Of a DNA stretch of 20,040 nucleotides, positions 7,010 through 14,733 are shown piece after piece. The notes under the pieces were generated by a model. It ran no database searches. It saw only the letters and a list, made by a program, of their open reading frames with translations, and was not told the DNA's origin. Each line of letters opens with the position of its first letter. Within the stretch, counting starts at the first letter, position 1. The position numbers and the translations under genes are program-made. The stretch is from the NCBI GenBank assembly GCA_040002995.1, contig JBDUDK010000012.1:1-20040 (forward strand), written 5' to 3'. The DNA comes from JBDUDK01 sp040002995. Its GTDB lineage: Bacteria; Actinomycetota; Acidimicrobiia; Acidimicrobiales; Ilumatobacteraceae.

Positions 7010-7026
7010 GCCGGCTGGTAGTCGGC
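7010..7026. repeat. Imperfect inverted repeat between two minus-strand genes
   Basis: GCCGGCT-GGT-AGTCGGC is a 7-bp inverted repeat with one mismatch. It lies 14 bp upstream of the ATG at 6995 and 66 bp downstream of the PPOX gene stop. It could be an operator or a weak terminator without a T-tract. The rest of the 97-bp gap shows nothing I can name. Confidence 0.2.
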
Positions 7027-7092
7027 CGGGATCTCCGCGTGAAACTACTTGCTTGAGCTCACCCTCGGTCGTGCGCGCGCGTATCGCCCCAG

Positions 7093-7749
7093 TTAACGGT
7101 TGCCGCCGGGTTCCCAGAGCGTCTTGGCGTAGTCGGCCTCGAGCAGCTCGTCGAGCGACGCCGTGGTGAGGTCAGCAGGAAGCGCGATCTGATCGCGAAG
7201 TATGCAACCGAGCGTGGGCAACGATGCCCGGTCGGGCCACGTCTGGTGGCTCCACAGTTCGCTGCGGCGGAACGCCTTGGCGCAGTGCATGTATTGCTGA
7301 GTGATCGTGACGCCGATCGCGGCCTTGGGCCGGCGGTCCTTCACCGCGCACGCGTCGAGCACGGCGGGGTCGGTCGTGATGCACGCGTGCCCGTTGACGC
7401 GCAGCGTTTCGTCGACGCCCGGCACGAGGAACAACAGGCCGATCCCCGACCCCCGCACGATGTTGGTGATCGAGTCGAGAAGGTTGTTTCCGGAGAGGTC
7501 GGGAATCGCGAGGCGTTGATCGTCGAGCACGACCACGAACCCCGCCGGCCCGCCCTTTGGTGATACATCGTTCGTGCCGTCGCTGCTCGCGGTACCGACG
7601 AGTACGAACGGCGCGGCGTCGATAAAGGCGCGGGCGTGTTGATCGAGGCCGCCGAGCACCTTCTGGGTCACGATGTTGCTGGGCTGGCGGTACAGCTCCC
7701 GAAGCTCGGTCTCGGTCGCCACTACGCCGGAAAACGAATCGTCGCTCAC
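7093..7749 (-). CDS. Pyridoxamine 5'-phosphate oxidase-family flavoprotein (MSMEG_1061 type)
   Basis: A 218-residue FMN-binding split-barrel protein. The chain matches the MSMEG_1061 subgroup: LRELYRQPSNIVTQKVLGGL near the N-terminus, then FVLVGTASSDGTNDVSPKGG, LAIPDLSGNNLLDSITNIV, GIGLLFLVPGVDETLRVNG and ACITTDP. Members bind FMN or F420-like cofactors and probably carry out redox reactions on unknown substrates. The frame stays open to 7971, but that stretch overlaps the sigma gene and has shadow composition, so GTG at 7749 is the start. It follows the truncated ECF42 sigma gene on the same strand after 46 nt and is intact, so it may once have been transcribed with that module. Confidence 0.87.
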   Translation of the reverse strand: MSDDSFSGVVATETELRELYRQPSNIVTQKVLGGLDQHARAFIDAAPFVLVGTASSDGTNDVSPKGGPAGFVVVLDDQRLAIPDLSGNNLLDSITNIVRGSGIGLLFLVPGVDETLRVNGHACITTDPAVLDACAVKDRRPKAAIGVTITQQYMHCAKAFRRSELWSHQTWPDRASLPTLGCILRDQIALPADLTTASLDELLEADYAKTLWEPGGNR

Positions 7750-7795
7750 CGCGCGACGGTAGCGTCCGCTCACGAGCGACGTTGGGCCAGATTTG

Positions 7796-8899
7796 TCACA
7801 GGCGGGCGGCCCTCGTGGTGAGGTAGTGCTGCTCTCGCAAGTTTGCTGTGCGGGCCGCGGCGGCACGGAACTCAGTGATGGCGGTGGCGCTGTCGCCATC
7901 CATTTCGAGGAGGTGGGCGCGGACGGAATGGAGGCGGTGGTGGTCGCCGAGCCGCTCGTTGAGACCGTCAAGGAGCGCGAGTCCGGCGCTCGGCCCGTGC
8001 GCCATGGCGGTGTCGACGGCCCGGTTGAGCGTCACCATGGGGTTGCCCGTCATCCCTTCGAGCAGGCCGTACAGCGAAAGGATCTCCGACCAGTTGGTGT
8101 CTTCATGGCGGGCCGCCTGGTCGTGGACGGCCGCGATCGCCGCCTGTGGCTGGTACTCGCCCATTTGCCCGCGCCGCAATGCGTCGGTGATCAGAGCCAC
8201 TCCCTCCGCGATGAGAACACGGTCCCAGAGGCTGCGGTCCTGCTCGGCAAGCGGGACGAGTTCGCCGTCGGCACGTGTGCGCGCGGGACGCCGAGCATCG
8301 GTGAGGAGCATGACGGCGAGCAGGCCGGTCAGCTCGGGGTCGTCCGCCGCGGCCGTGTGCACGAGTCGGGTCAGACGGATGGCCTCGCCGGAGAGGTCGG
8401 TGCGGGCGAGGTCAGGGCCGCTGCTGCTGGCGTAGCCCTCGTTGAAGAGGAGATACAGCGAATGAAGCACCGATCGCAGGCGCTCGGCCCGCGTGTCGGG
8501 CGATGGGAGCGTGAACGGCTTGTCCGATGCTTTGATCGTGGCCTTAGCCCGGCTGATGCGCTGGGCCATTGTCGCCTCGGGCACCAGAAACGCGGTCGCG
8601 ATCTCGCGGGTGGTGAGACCGCCGACGGCCCGCAGCGTGAGGGCGATGGCCGACGCCGGCGTCAGTGACGGGTGGCAGCACATGAACATGAGGATCAGCG
8701 TGTCGTCGTGCCCCGACGTCGGTTCCGGGTGAGAGAGCGACCAAGAGGCGGCGAGGTCCTCGCGCCTCCGACGGGCGTCGTCTCGTCGAAACTCGTCGGC
8801 CATTCGTCGCGACGCGACCCGGATGAGCCACGCGAGCGGATTGTCGGGCTCCCCGTCGCTGGGCCATGTCGTGGCGCCGGCGGCGAGAGCCTCCTGCAC
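7796..8899 (-). CDS. ECF42-type RNA polymerase sigma factor, N-terminally truncated
   Basis: The 367-residue frame has the C-terminal hallmarks of ECF42 sigma factors: region 4 (PASAIALTLRAVGGLTTREI, then AQRISRAK) and the long DUF6596/TPR-like extension (SVLHSLYLLFNEGYASSSG, NRAVDTAMAHGPSAGLALLD). At the N-terminus it begins inside region 2, at VQEALAAGATTWPSDGEPDN; about 45-50 residues normally preceding this, including the first helices that bind core polymerase, are missing. The GTG at 8899 is the first start after an in-frame TGA at 8924-8926. A GTG at 8927 in another frame encodes MTPTASTE, which looks like the original start, so an internal deletion with a frame change is likely. The usual partner DGPF gene lies immediately upstream and is frameshifted. 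Probably a pseudogene or a crippled regulator. Confidence 0.8.
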   Translation of the reverse strand: MQEALAAGATTWPSDGEPDNPLAWLIRVASRRMADEFRRDDARRRREDLAASWSLSHPEPTSGHDDTLILMFMCCHPSLTPASAIALTLRAVGGLTTREIATAFLVPEATMAQRISRAKATIKASDKPFTLPSPDTRAERLRSVLHSLYLLFNEGYASSSGPDLARTDLSGEAIRLTRLVHTAAADDPELTGLLAVMLLTDARRPARTRADGELVPLAEQDRSLWDRVLIAEGVALITDALRRGQMGEYQPQAAIAAVHDQAARHEDTNWSEILSLYGLLEGMTGNPMVTLNRAVDTAMAHGPSAGLALLDGLNERLGDHHRLHSVRAHLLEMDGDSATAITEFRAAAARTANLREQHYLTTRAARL

Positions 8900-8923
8900 G
8901 GCCCTCGGTGCTCGCGGTGGGGG

Positions 8924-9324
8924 TCACACCTCGGGGTCGGGCGCGCTCAACACTTGGCGCACCTCGATGGCCTGACGGATCGGCACCCCGTTCGGCCCCG
9001 GCGCCGACGACGCCTGCGCGCGATCTCGATGGCCCGTTCGAGCGTCTCGACGTCGATCATCCGGTAACCGGCGAGCAGCTCTTTGGACTCCGGGTAGGGC
9101 CGTCGGTGATGACGGGTGCGCTCTTGCCGTCGGAGACCACGAACTTGGCCCGATCGGGACCCGACAACCCTTGCGCATCGACGAGCTCACCGCGCTCGGT
9201 GAGTTGCTCGTTCAGCGTCTGCTGAAACTCGATATGGGCCTTGATGTCGGCAGGGTTTCCACTCCGTCATCGGCGGGCAGTGGGACTCGGCCCCTCCGTA
9301 GTTCTGCAGCAGCATGAATCGCAT
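8924..9324 (-). pseudogene. DGPF/YCII-domain protein gene, broken by three frameshifts
   Basis: Starting at ATG 9324, behind a purine-rich AAGGATGGAG, the reverse strand encodes MRFMLLQNYGGAESHCPPMT and then leaves frame. Stitching three frames restores a normal DGPF protein of about 133 residues: ADIKAHIEFQQTLNEQLTER, VDAQGLSGPDRAKFVVSDGK, DGPYPESKELLAGYRMIDVE and finally PIRQAIEVRQVLSAPDPEV to the TGA at 8924. The shifts fall near 9256-9258 (one extra base in an A run on the coding strand), near 9097-9099 (one base lost in a C run, inside the DGPF motif itself) and near 9011-9015 (one base lost). DGPF proteins are the standard neighbours of ECF42 sigma factors. Three shifts in 400 bp mean decay, or local sequence error at homopolymers. 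Confidence 0.8.
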
Positions 9325-9412
9325 CGCTCCATCCTTCCTGGTTATGCGGCGCTTTGGTGCGTCGCTCACCTTGATGTCGGAGCTGCGTTCGATTTCTCGA
9401 CATAGTGGCTCC

Positions 9413-9976
9413 ATGGCGCGGACGTTCGGTCTTGGGCGAGGCAAAGTCTTTCCGGCCGCCAAGGCGAGGTCGCTGCTCAGTCCGTTGCGCCGGATCGTGC
9501 AGTCGCCGAGGCGCGCGGTGGATCGGATGGGCCTCGACGACGACGCGCGTGCTCTCGAGATCGGTTGCGGGCCCGGTTATTTCAGCCCCGAGCTGGCGCG
9601 CGCCGTGCGCCGTGGGCTCGTCGTCCTGCTTGATCTACAACTCGAGATGCTGCATATCGCTCACAATCGACTCGCGCATGTGGCCAATGCGGTCTACACG
9701 CAAGCGGACGCCACGCACCTTCCGTTTCGTGCGGAGTCGTTCGACGCCGTGCTGGTTGTGTTGATGCTCGGCGAGGTTCCCGATCAAGGCGCGTGCCTCT
9801 CGGAGATCCGACGAGTTCTGCGTCAGGACGGCGTGCTCACGATCGCGGAGACCCGCCGAGACAGCGACTTCATCGCGCTACCCGCGCTGCGGACGCTCGT
9901 CGAGCCGCTTGGCTTTCGGTTCATCGACCGCCGAGGCATGCGCTGGGAGTACACAGCCCGCTTCGCGCGTGTCTAA
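9413..9976 (+). CDS. Class I SAM-dependent methyltransferase
   Basis: A 187-residue Rossmann-fold methyltransferase. The SAM-binding motif I LEIGCGPGYFS is at about residues 48-58, followed by an acidic position in LLDLQLEML, QADATHLPF (motif II region), FDAVLVVLMLGEVPD and the post-motif IRRVLRQDGVLTIAE, as in UbiE/COQ5-like enzymes. The substrate is unknown. The frame is open from 9314, but that extension overlaps the divergent DGPF gene start; ATG at 9413 gives a sensible N-terminus. About 88 bp separate it from the divergent DGPF start, enough for two promoters. It is convergent with the gene at 9984, with 7 bp between stops. Confidence 0.85.
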   Translation: MARTFGLGRGKVFPAAKARSLLSPLRRIVQSPRRAVDRMGLDDDARALEIGCGPGYFSPELARAVRRGLVVLLDLQLEMLHIAHNRLAHVANAVYTQADATHLPFRAESFDAVLVVLMLGEVPDQGACLSEIRRVLRQDGVLTIAETRRDSDFIALPALRTLVEPLGFRFIDRRGMRWEYTARFARV

Positions 9977-9983
9977 CGAGATC

Positions 9984-10379
9984 TCAGCAGCTCTCAGACT
10001 TCATCCACGGGAGCTCGTCGAACGTCATCTGCGGCACATCACTGATGCGAAGGGGAACGACGTCTGCCACCGGCTGGTGTCGGCGTCGTCGTCTGAACGA
10101 CCGCATCAACGCTGCCCAGGCGAGGCGCCGGACCCCTTGGGCGGGCGGCGGCACTGCACGCTCGCTGGCGAGCGCATCGGCCAGCCCGTTCGTAAGCAGG
10201 CCGATGAGTTGAGGCACGTCGTCGACACTGACTCGCGTGGCAGCGATACACCCGTTGTTATCCCAGTGGCTGAGGACGAACGTCGAGCGGTCCGCGTGCC
10301 AGGTGACTCGGATGTACGTGCCGTTGTCGCGGACGTCGGCAATGAGGACACGATGCGGGAAGTTGGCTACCTCCGCCAC
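9984..10379 (-). CDS. Conserved-looking hypothetical protein
   Basis: A 131-residue soluble protein from GTG 10379, with AGGAGA about 10 nt upstream. The N-terminal two-thirds look like a compact alpha/beta domain: YIRVTWHADRSTFVLSHWDN, then ATRVSVDDVPQLIGLLTNGL. A strongly basic stretch (RSFRRRRRH) follows, with an acidic, hydrophobic C-terminus. I do not recognise a named family, though similar short proteins with the 'RVTWH...SHW' pattern seem familiar from actinobacteria. It follows the PhzF gene by 24 nt on the same strand and is probably co-transcribed. Function unknown. Confidence 0.65.
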   Translation of the reverse strand: MAEVANFPHRVLIADVRDNGTYIRVTWHADRSTFVLSHWDNNGCIAATRVSVDDVPQLIGLLTNGLADALASERAVPPPAQGVRRLAWAALMRSFRRRRRHQPVADVVPLRISDVPQMTFDELPWMKSESC

Positions 10380-10403
10380 GGCGCCATTGTCTCCTGTCGT
10401 CTA

Positions 10404-11243
10404 CTACAGGTCAACGGTGCCGGTGACGCACGTGACGGTGCTGCCCCCGACCCAAACGTCGCTGTCATCACCGTCCCACGTGATGTGCACGCGTCCGGCT
10501 CGTTCTACGGCGGTCCCTTGGCTGGCCACGTACGGGGCCGTCACTTGTCCTGACCGGAGCAACCATTGCGCGAGTGACGCGTTGAGACTGCCGGTCACCG
10601 GGTCCTCGGTGGTGACGCCGTTCTTCGGAAAGAAACCGCGCACCTCGTAGGCGAACGGCGAGCCCGGCGGATACATCCCGACGACGCCGATGTCGAGCTC
10701 CTCCACGAAACCGGGGCGTACGGCGAGTACGGCGTTAGCGTCGGCGAGCCTGACCGCGACCCAGCCCGGCCCGTTATCGACCCATTGGGCCTCAACCACC
10801 TCTCCGCGATCGATGCCCAGGATTCCGGCCACGCGGCCGACGAGAGCCTCGTCGACTCGTCCGCTCCGGACAAGAGGAGGCGCCGCGAAAGCGAGTCGCC
10901 CCGACCCCGGGCGCACGGTGATCAGCCCGGCCCCGCATTCCTGTACGACGTGGTCGGGATGCGCGGGCTTCTCGCCGCTGGCGAGCCAGGCGTGGCACGA
11001 GCCCAGGGTCGGATGACCGGCGAAGGGCAGCTCGAGCGTCGGCGTGAAGATCCGTACCCGATAGTCGGCTGCCGCGTTCGTGGGTCGGAGCAGGTACGAG
11101 GTTTCTGACAGGTTCATCCAATTGGCGAACCGCTGCATCTCATCCGTCGTGAGCCCTTCACCGTCGAGCACCACCGCGAGCGGGTTGCCCGCGTAGGCCT
11201 CGGCGGTGAACACGTCGACTATCAGGAACGGGCGTTGTCGCAT
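10404..11243 (-). CDS. PhzF family isomerase/epimerase-like protein
   Basis: A 279-residue PhzF-family protein made of two similar half-barrel domains. The start FLIVDVFTAEAYAGNPLAVV is diagnostic. The catalytic-type Glu47 is in NLSETSYL, His77 is in ELPFAGHPTLG, and Asp214 in EDPVTGS matches the conserved acid of the second domain (Glu45, His74 and Asp208 in PhzF). PhzF itself isomerises a phenazine precursor; most homologues outside phenazine clusters have unknown substrates, and no phenazine genes are here. ATG at 11243 lies directly before the conserved N-terminus; GTG at 11261 is an in-frame alternative. Neither has a clear Shine-Dalgarno, and the gene diverges from the fusion gene at 11328. 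Confidence 0.88.
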   Translation of the reverse strand: MRQRPFLIVDVFTAEAYAGNPLAVVLDGEGLTTDEMQRFANWMNLSETSYLLRPTNAAADYRVRIFTPTLELPFAGHPTLGSCHAWLASGEKPAHPDHVVQECGAGLITVRPGSGRLAFAAPPLVRSGRVDEALVGRVAGILGIDRGEVVEAQWVDNGPGWVAVRLADANAVLAVRPGFVEELDIGVVGMYPPGSPFAYEVRGFFPKNGVTTEDPVTGSLNASLAQWLLRSGQVTAPYVASQGTAVERAGRVHITWDGDDSDVWVGGSTVTCVTGTVDL

Positions 11244-11327
11244 GAAGCCGGAGTGTGGCACCCGGTTGCATGTCGGGCCCCGTGATTTGCACGATGGCGT
11301 CGGCGGGCAGCTCGTAGCCTCACCGCT

Positions 11328-12470
11328 ATGGCGGGCTCATCCGATGAGGAGATTGAGGGGGCGGTCATCGGCGGGCCGAGAGTGCACAACGACACCATTC
11401 ATCTCGCTGACTGCGACGAAGCATGGCCCGAGTGGTTCGCGCGCGAAGCCACCCGCATTCGGGCGGCACTGGGGCACGGAGCACTGAGTGTCGAGCACGC
11501 CGGCTCGACGTCGGTACCGGGGCTCGCCGCCAAGCCGATCATCGACATCGTTCTCACCGTGGCCGACTCCAGTGACGAGCCCGCTTACGTGCCCGCCTTG
11601 GAGGCGGCGGGCTACGTGCTGCAGATAAGGGAGCCCGAGTGGTTCGAGCATCGAGTGTTCAAGGGCCCCGATGTCAACGTCAACATGCACGTCTTCAGTC
11701 GCGGTTGCTCCGAGGTTGACCGCATGCTCATGTTCCGCGATCACCTCCGTGAAAACGACGCCGACCGCGAGCTCTACGAACGCACCAAACGTGAGCTGGC
11801 TGGGCGTCGTTGGAAATACGTCCAGCACTACGCAAACGCGAAGTCAGAGGTCGTGGCCGAGATCATGACCAGAGCGGTGCGTCCGCGGTACGGGAGGCTC
11901 GTCGTTCTCAACGGTGTGTCCAGCGCGGGAAAGACCACGCTGGCGTCCGCGTTTCGCAAGGCGAGAGCGGCAGTCGGCGAGTTCTGGTTCCTCGTCGGTA
12001 TCGACGACGTCTTGTCGAAGCTGCCTGAGCAGTGGGTGGACCTGGGCTTGGCGGGCGGGGAGGGGCCGCACGCGAACGACGGAATGCGGTTCGAAGCCGG
12101 CCCGAACGGCGTCACCCTCCGCGTGGGTACCGTCTGTCGGAGGCTGTTCGAGGTCTACCACCGGACGGTTGCCGCGGCGGTGAGGTCGGGATTGAACGTA
12201 ATCGTTGACGATGTCGTCGTCGACGACGCGACTCGTGAGGATTGGTTCCATGTGCTCGACGGCCTTGATCCGACGTGGGTGGCGATCCATTGCGCGCCCG
12301 AGGTCGCTGATCAACGTGAGCGAGATCGAGGCGACCGGCCTATCGGCATGGCGCGCGTGCAACAGGACGTGATCCATCGAGGCATCCCATACGCTGTCGA
12401 GATCGATACGGGCACCTTGAATCTGGACGACGCGCTCACCGCGTTACTTCACGGACTGGCTCTCGCGTGA
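11328..12470 (+). CDS. Fusion protein: GrpB/UPF0157 domain plus chloramphenicol phosphotransferase-like kinase
   Basis: A 380-residue two-domain protein. Residues about 20-180 are a GrpB (UPF0157) domain of nucleotidyltransferase-like fold, with EHAGSTSVPGLAAKPIIDI at 56-74, HRVFKGPDVNVNMHVF, and DHLRENDADRELYERTKREL. Residues about 187-380 are a P-loop kinase resembling chloramphenicol phosphotransferase: Walker A GVSSAGKTT at 196-204, GIDDVL with Asp226/227 at the position of the catalytic acid, VIVDDVVVDD, and RERDRGDRPIGMA as lid/arginine segment. CPT enzymes phosphorylate a hydroxyl of a small molecule; the substrate here is unknown. GrpB domains are known fused to dephospho-CoA kinase in mycobacteria, so a GrpB-kinase pairing has a precedent. 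The stop overlaps a GTG of the following serine hydrolase frame. Confidence 0.85.
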   Translation: MAGSSDEEIEGAVIGGPRVHNDTIHLADCDEAWPEWFAREATRIRAALGHGALSVEHAGSTSVPGLAAKPIIDIVLTVADSSDEPAYVPALEAAGYVLQIREPEWFEHRVFKGPDVNVNMHVFSRGCSEVDRMLMFRDHLRENDADRELYERTKRELAGRRWKYVQHYANAKSEVVAEIMTRAVRPRYGRLVVLNGVSSAGKTTLASAFRKARAAVGEFWFLVGIDDVLSKLPEQWVDLGLAGGEGPHANDGMRFEAGPNGVTLRVGTVCRRLFEVYHRTVAAAVRSGLNVIVDDVVVDDATREDWFHVLDGLDPTWVAIHCAPEVADQRERDRGDRPIGMARVQQDVIHRGIPYAVEIDTGTLNLDDALTALLHGLALA

Positions 12471-12481
12471 CAGGGGACGAA

Positions 12482-13630
12482 ATGCTCGACATCAGCGGAC
12501 AGTGCGGCGCGTCGTTCGGGGCGGTGAAGGACGCGTTCGCGGCGAACTTCGAGCAGAACGACGACGTGGGCGCGTCGGTAGCGGTGACGATCGATGGCGA
12601 GTTGGTCGTCGACCTGTGGGGTGGCCACCAGGACGTGGCGGCCACGAAGCTGTGGGAGCGGGACACGATCATCAACGTCTTTTCGACCACGAAGACGATG
12701 AGTTGCCTGTCACTGCTTGTGCAGGTCAGTCGAGGTTTGGTCGACGTCGACGCTCCGGTCGAGCGGTACTGGCCCGAGTTCGGCGCCGCCGGCAAAGACA
12801 ACGTCCTCGTGCGCCACGTGCTCTCCCACACTGCCGGCCTGCCCGCTTGGGACCGCCGCATCGAAGCCGTCGATCTCTACGAGTGGGACAAGGTGACCTC
12901 TCTGCTCGCCGAGCAGCCCACCTGGTGGGAGCCCGGCTGGAAGTCCGGGTATCACGCGCTCACGCAGGGCAATCTCGTCGGTGAGCTCGTACGGCGCGTC
13001 GACGGTCGTTCGGTCGGCCGGTTCTTCGCCGAAGAGATCGCGGGCCCGTTGGGCGCCGACTTCCACATCGGTCTCGGCGCGGAGCACGACCATCGGGTCG
13101 CGCTGGTGATCCCCGCTCCGCCGCTGGTCTTCGGGAGCGCGGAGGGCAATGTGGAACCCGCGCGCGATTCGATCCCGTATCGCGCCGCCAATCCGCGCTT
13201 TACGGCCGAGCAGTCGTGGGAGATCCCGTGGCGGCGAGCCGAGATCCCTGCTGCCGGCGGGCACGGCAACGCGAGGGGCGTCGCGTTGGCGCAATCGGTG
13301 GTGTCGGCGGGAGGCTCGGCGCGAGGTGTCGAGCTGTTGTCGCCGGAAGTCATCGATCGCATCTTCGACGTGCAGGCAGCCGGTCGCGATCTGGTCCTTG
13401 GGATCGGGGTCACGTTCGGTGTCGGCTACGGGCTGAACTCCCCGCGCAATCCGATCAGCCCGAACCCTCGGGTCTGCTACTGGGGTGGTTGGGGCGGCTC
13501 GCTCGTCGTGAACGACCTCGACGCGGGTATGACGATGGCGTACGTGATGAACCGCATGGGCCAGGGAACGGTGGGCGACGATCGCGCCCACACGATCTTG
13601 CGGGCGGTGTACGCGTCGCTCGATTCGTAG
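12482..13630 (+). CDS. Serine hydrolase, class C beta-lactamase/esterase family
   Basis: A 382-residue serine hydrolase of the beta-lactamase class C / EstB-type esterase family. The SxxK motif is STTK with Ser68 and Lys71, and the usual second-motif tyrosine is Tyr157 in SGYHALTQG. The C-terminal part has GGWGGSLVVND, where the third motif normally lies. VRHVLSHTAGLPAW is the typical conserved segment between the first two motifs. No signal peptide is visible, so it should act in the cytoplasm as an esterase rather than as a secreted beta-lactamase. I preferred ATG 12482, with AGGGGA 4 nt upstream; GTG 12467, which overlaps the stop of the previous gene as GTGA, would add five residues. It is probably in one operon with the GrpB-CPT gene. 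Its stop abuts that of the convergent small membrane protein. Confidence 0.88.
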   Translation: MLDISGQCGASFGAVKDAFAANFEQNDDVGASVAVTIDGELVVDLWGGHQDVAATKLWERDTIINVFSTTKTMSCLSLLVQVSRGLVDVDAPVERYWPEFGAAGKDNVLVRHVLSHTAGLPAWDRRIEAVDLYEWDKVTSLLAEQPTWWEPGWKSGYHALTQGNLVGELVRRVDGRSVGRFFAEEIAGPLGADFHIGLGAEHDHRVALVIPAPPLVFGSAEGNVEPARDSIPYRAANPRFTAEQSWEIPWRRAEIPAAGGHGNARGVALAQSVVSAGGSARGVELLSPEVIDRIFDVQAAGRDLVLGIGVTFGVGYGLNSPRNPISPNPRVCYWGGWGGSLVVNDLDAGMTMAYVMNRMGQGTVGDDRAHTILRAVYASLDS

Positions 13631-13912
13631 TCAGGCGATGGTGATCGAGCCGTAGGTGTTGCAGAGGCCGTAAGCGTCGATGGCCAAGAAGATCAGGATG
13701 ACCACAATCACCACGAGGCGCTTCCAGCGACGGCCGCGAACCGCGTGACGGGCGACGACGGGCATGTACCAGGACGGGAGTAGCGATTCGGTGTCGTTGC
13801 CGAGCAGCTGCGCGAGGGGCACCGCGTCGTCGGGTACCTCCATGTCAGGGTCGGCGGCCAGAGCCAGCCGTGTCAGCTCTTCGTCGGAGAACTCGTCGAC
13901 CTCGTCGAGCAT
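13631..13912 (-). CDS. Small single-pass membrane protein
   Basis: A 93-residue protein from ATG 13912. Residues 1-45 are acidic (EVDEFSDEELTRLALAADPD), followed by LLPSWYMPVVAR and a basic patch (RGRRWKR), then one transmembrane helix at about 66-83 (LVVIVVILIFLAIDAYGL) and a short tail. The basic patch before the helix predicts a cytoplasmic N-terminus and an outside C-terminus. No named family or function is recognised. The gene directly abuts the stop of the convergent serine hydrolase and diverges from the methyltransferase at 13969, leaving 56 bp for promoters. Confidence 0.72.
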   Translation of the reverse strand: MLDEVDEFSDEELTRLALAADPDMEVPDDAVPLAQLLGNDTESLLPSWYMPVVARHAVRGRRWKRLVVIVVILIFLAIDAYGLCNTYGSITIA

Positions 13913-13968
13913 TCGCCAAGCGTAGGCGCGGGCGTACGAAAAAGGTCGCGCGAGATAGCGTCGCAGCC

Positions 13969-14733
13969 GTGGCGGAAGAATCCCTCGACTACGTCAAGAT
14001 CAACGCGGATTCTTGGAACGCTCTCCACGACGAGCAGCTGCGGACGGCCCGACGGGGATGGACCGCCGCCGAACCAAGCTGGGGTTGCTTCGGTATTCCC
14101 GAAGCCGACGCTCAGATTCTGCCCACCGAACTGGAGGGCGTGCGGACGGTGGAACTCGGGTGCGGCACGGCGTACGTCTCCGCGTGGCTGGCCCGCCGGG
14201 GTGCGCAGCCCATAGGTGTCGATCCCGCGGCCGGACAGTTGGGAATCGCTCGACAATTTCAGGACGAGTTCGGACTTCGGTTTCCTTTGGTACGTGCGGC
14301 AGGCGAGCAGGTTCCGTTGCGTACGAGGTCGTTCGACCTCGTCATCAGCGAATACGGCGCCGCTATCTGGGCGGATCCCTATCGGTGGATACCCGAGGCG
14401 GCGCGCCTACTTCGCCCGGGCGGCGAACTCATCTTTTTGGGCAACAGCACCTTGCTGATGCTTTGCGCGCCCGACGACGAGAACGTCGCGGCTACCGATC
14501 GACTCCTGCGTCCCCAGTTTGGGATGCACCGATTCGACTGGGACGAAAAAACCATCGAGTTCCACCTTGGACACGGTGATTGGATACGACTGCTTCGTTC
14601 CAACCACTTCCAAATCGAGGATCTCATCGAACTACGCCCGTCCGCCCGCGCGACGACGGAATACGGATTCGTCGACCTCGAGTGGGCGACGCAATGGCCA
14701 TGCGAGGAGGTATGGCGTGCCCGACGGACGTGA
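13969..14733 (+). CDS. Class I SAM-dependent methyltransferase
   Basis: A 254-residue methyltransferase. SAM motif I is VELGCGTAYVSAWLARRG starting at residue 61, followed by IGVDPAAGQL with the ribose-binding Asp, RAAGEQVPLRTRSFDLVISE (motifs II/III) and AARLLRPGGELIFLG. The C-terminal half (DWIRLLRSNHFQIEDLIELR) resembles small-molecule methyltransferases of the Methyltransf_11 type. The substrate is unknown. The open frame begins at 13870 but overlaps the divergent membrane-protein gene; GTG at 13969, followed by AEESLDYVKINADSWN, fits family N-termini. Its last 110 bp overlap, on the opposite strand, the 3' end of the SRPBCC fusion gene. Confidence 0.85.
   Translation: MAEESLDYVKINADSWNALHDEQLRTARRGWTAAEPSWGCFGIPEADAQILPTELEGVRTVELGCGTAYVSAWLARRGAQPIGVDPAAGQLGIARQFQDEFGLRFPLVRAAGEQVPLRTRSFDLVISEYGAAIWADPYRWIPEAARLLRPGGELIFLGNSTLLMLCAPDDENVAATDRLLRPQFGMHRFDWDEKTIEFHLGHGDWIRLLRSNHFQIEDLIELRPSARATTEYGFVDLEWATQWPCEEVWRARRT

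Noticed and set aside
7750..7971. N-terminal extension of the PPOX flavoprotein
   Set aside because: It overlaps the sigma factor 3' end in another frame and is Ser/Thr/Pro-rich; the family begins at the GTG at 7749.
10404..11243. A phenazine biosynthesis locus
   Set aside because: Only a PhzF-like gene is present; PhzF homologues are widespread without phenazine pathways and no other phz gene is visible.
12710..13591. A 293-codon minus-strand frame
   Set aside because: It is the complement of the serine hydrolase, whose motifs are complete; the antisense product has no recognisable domain.
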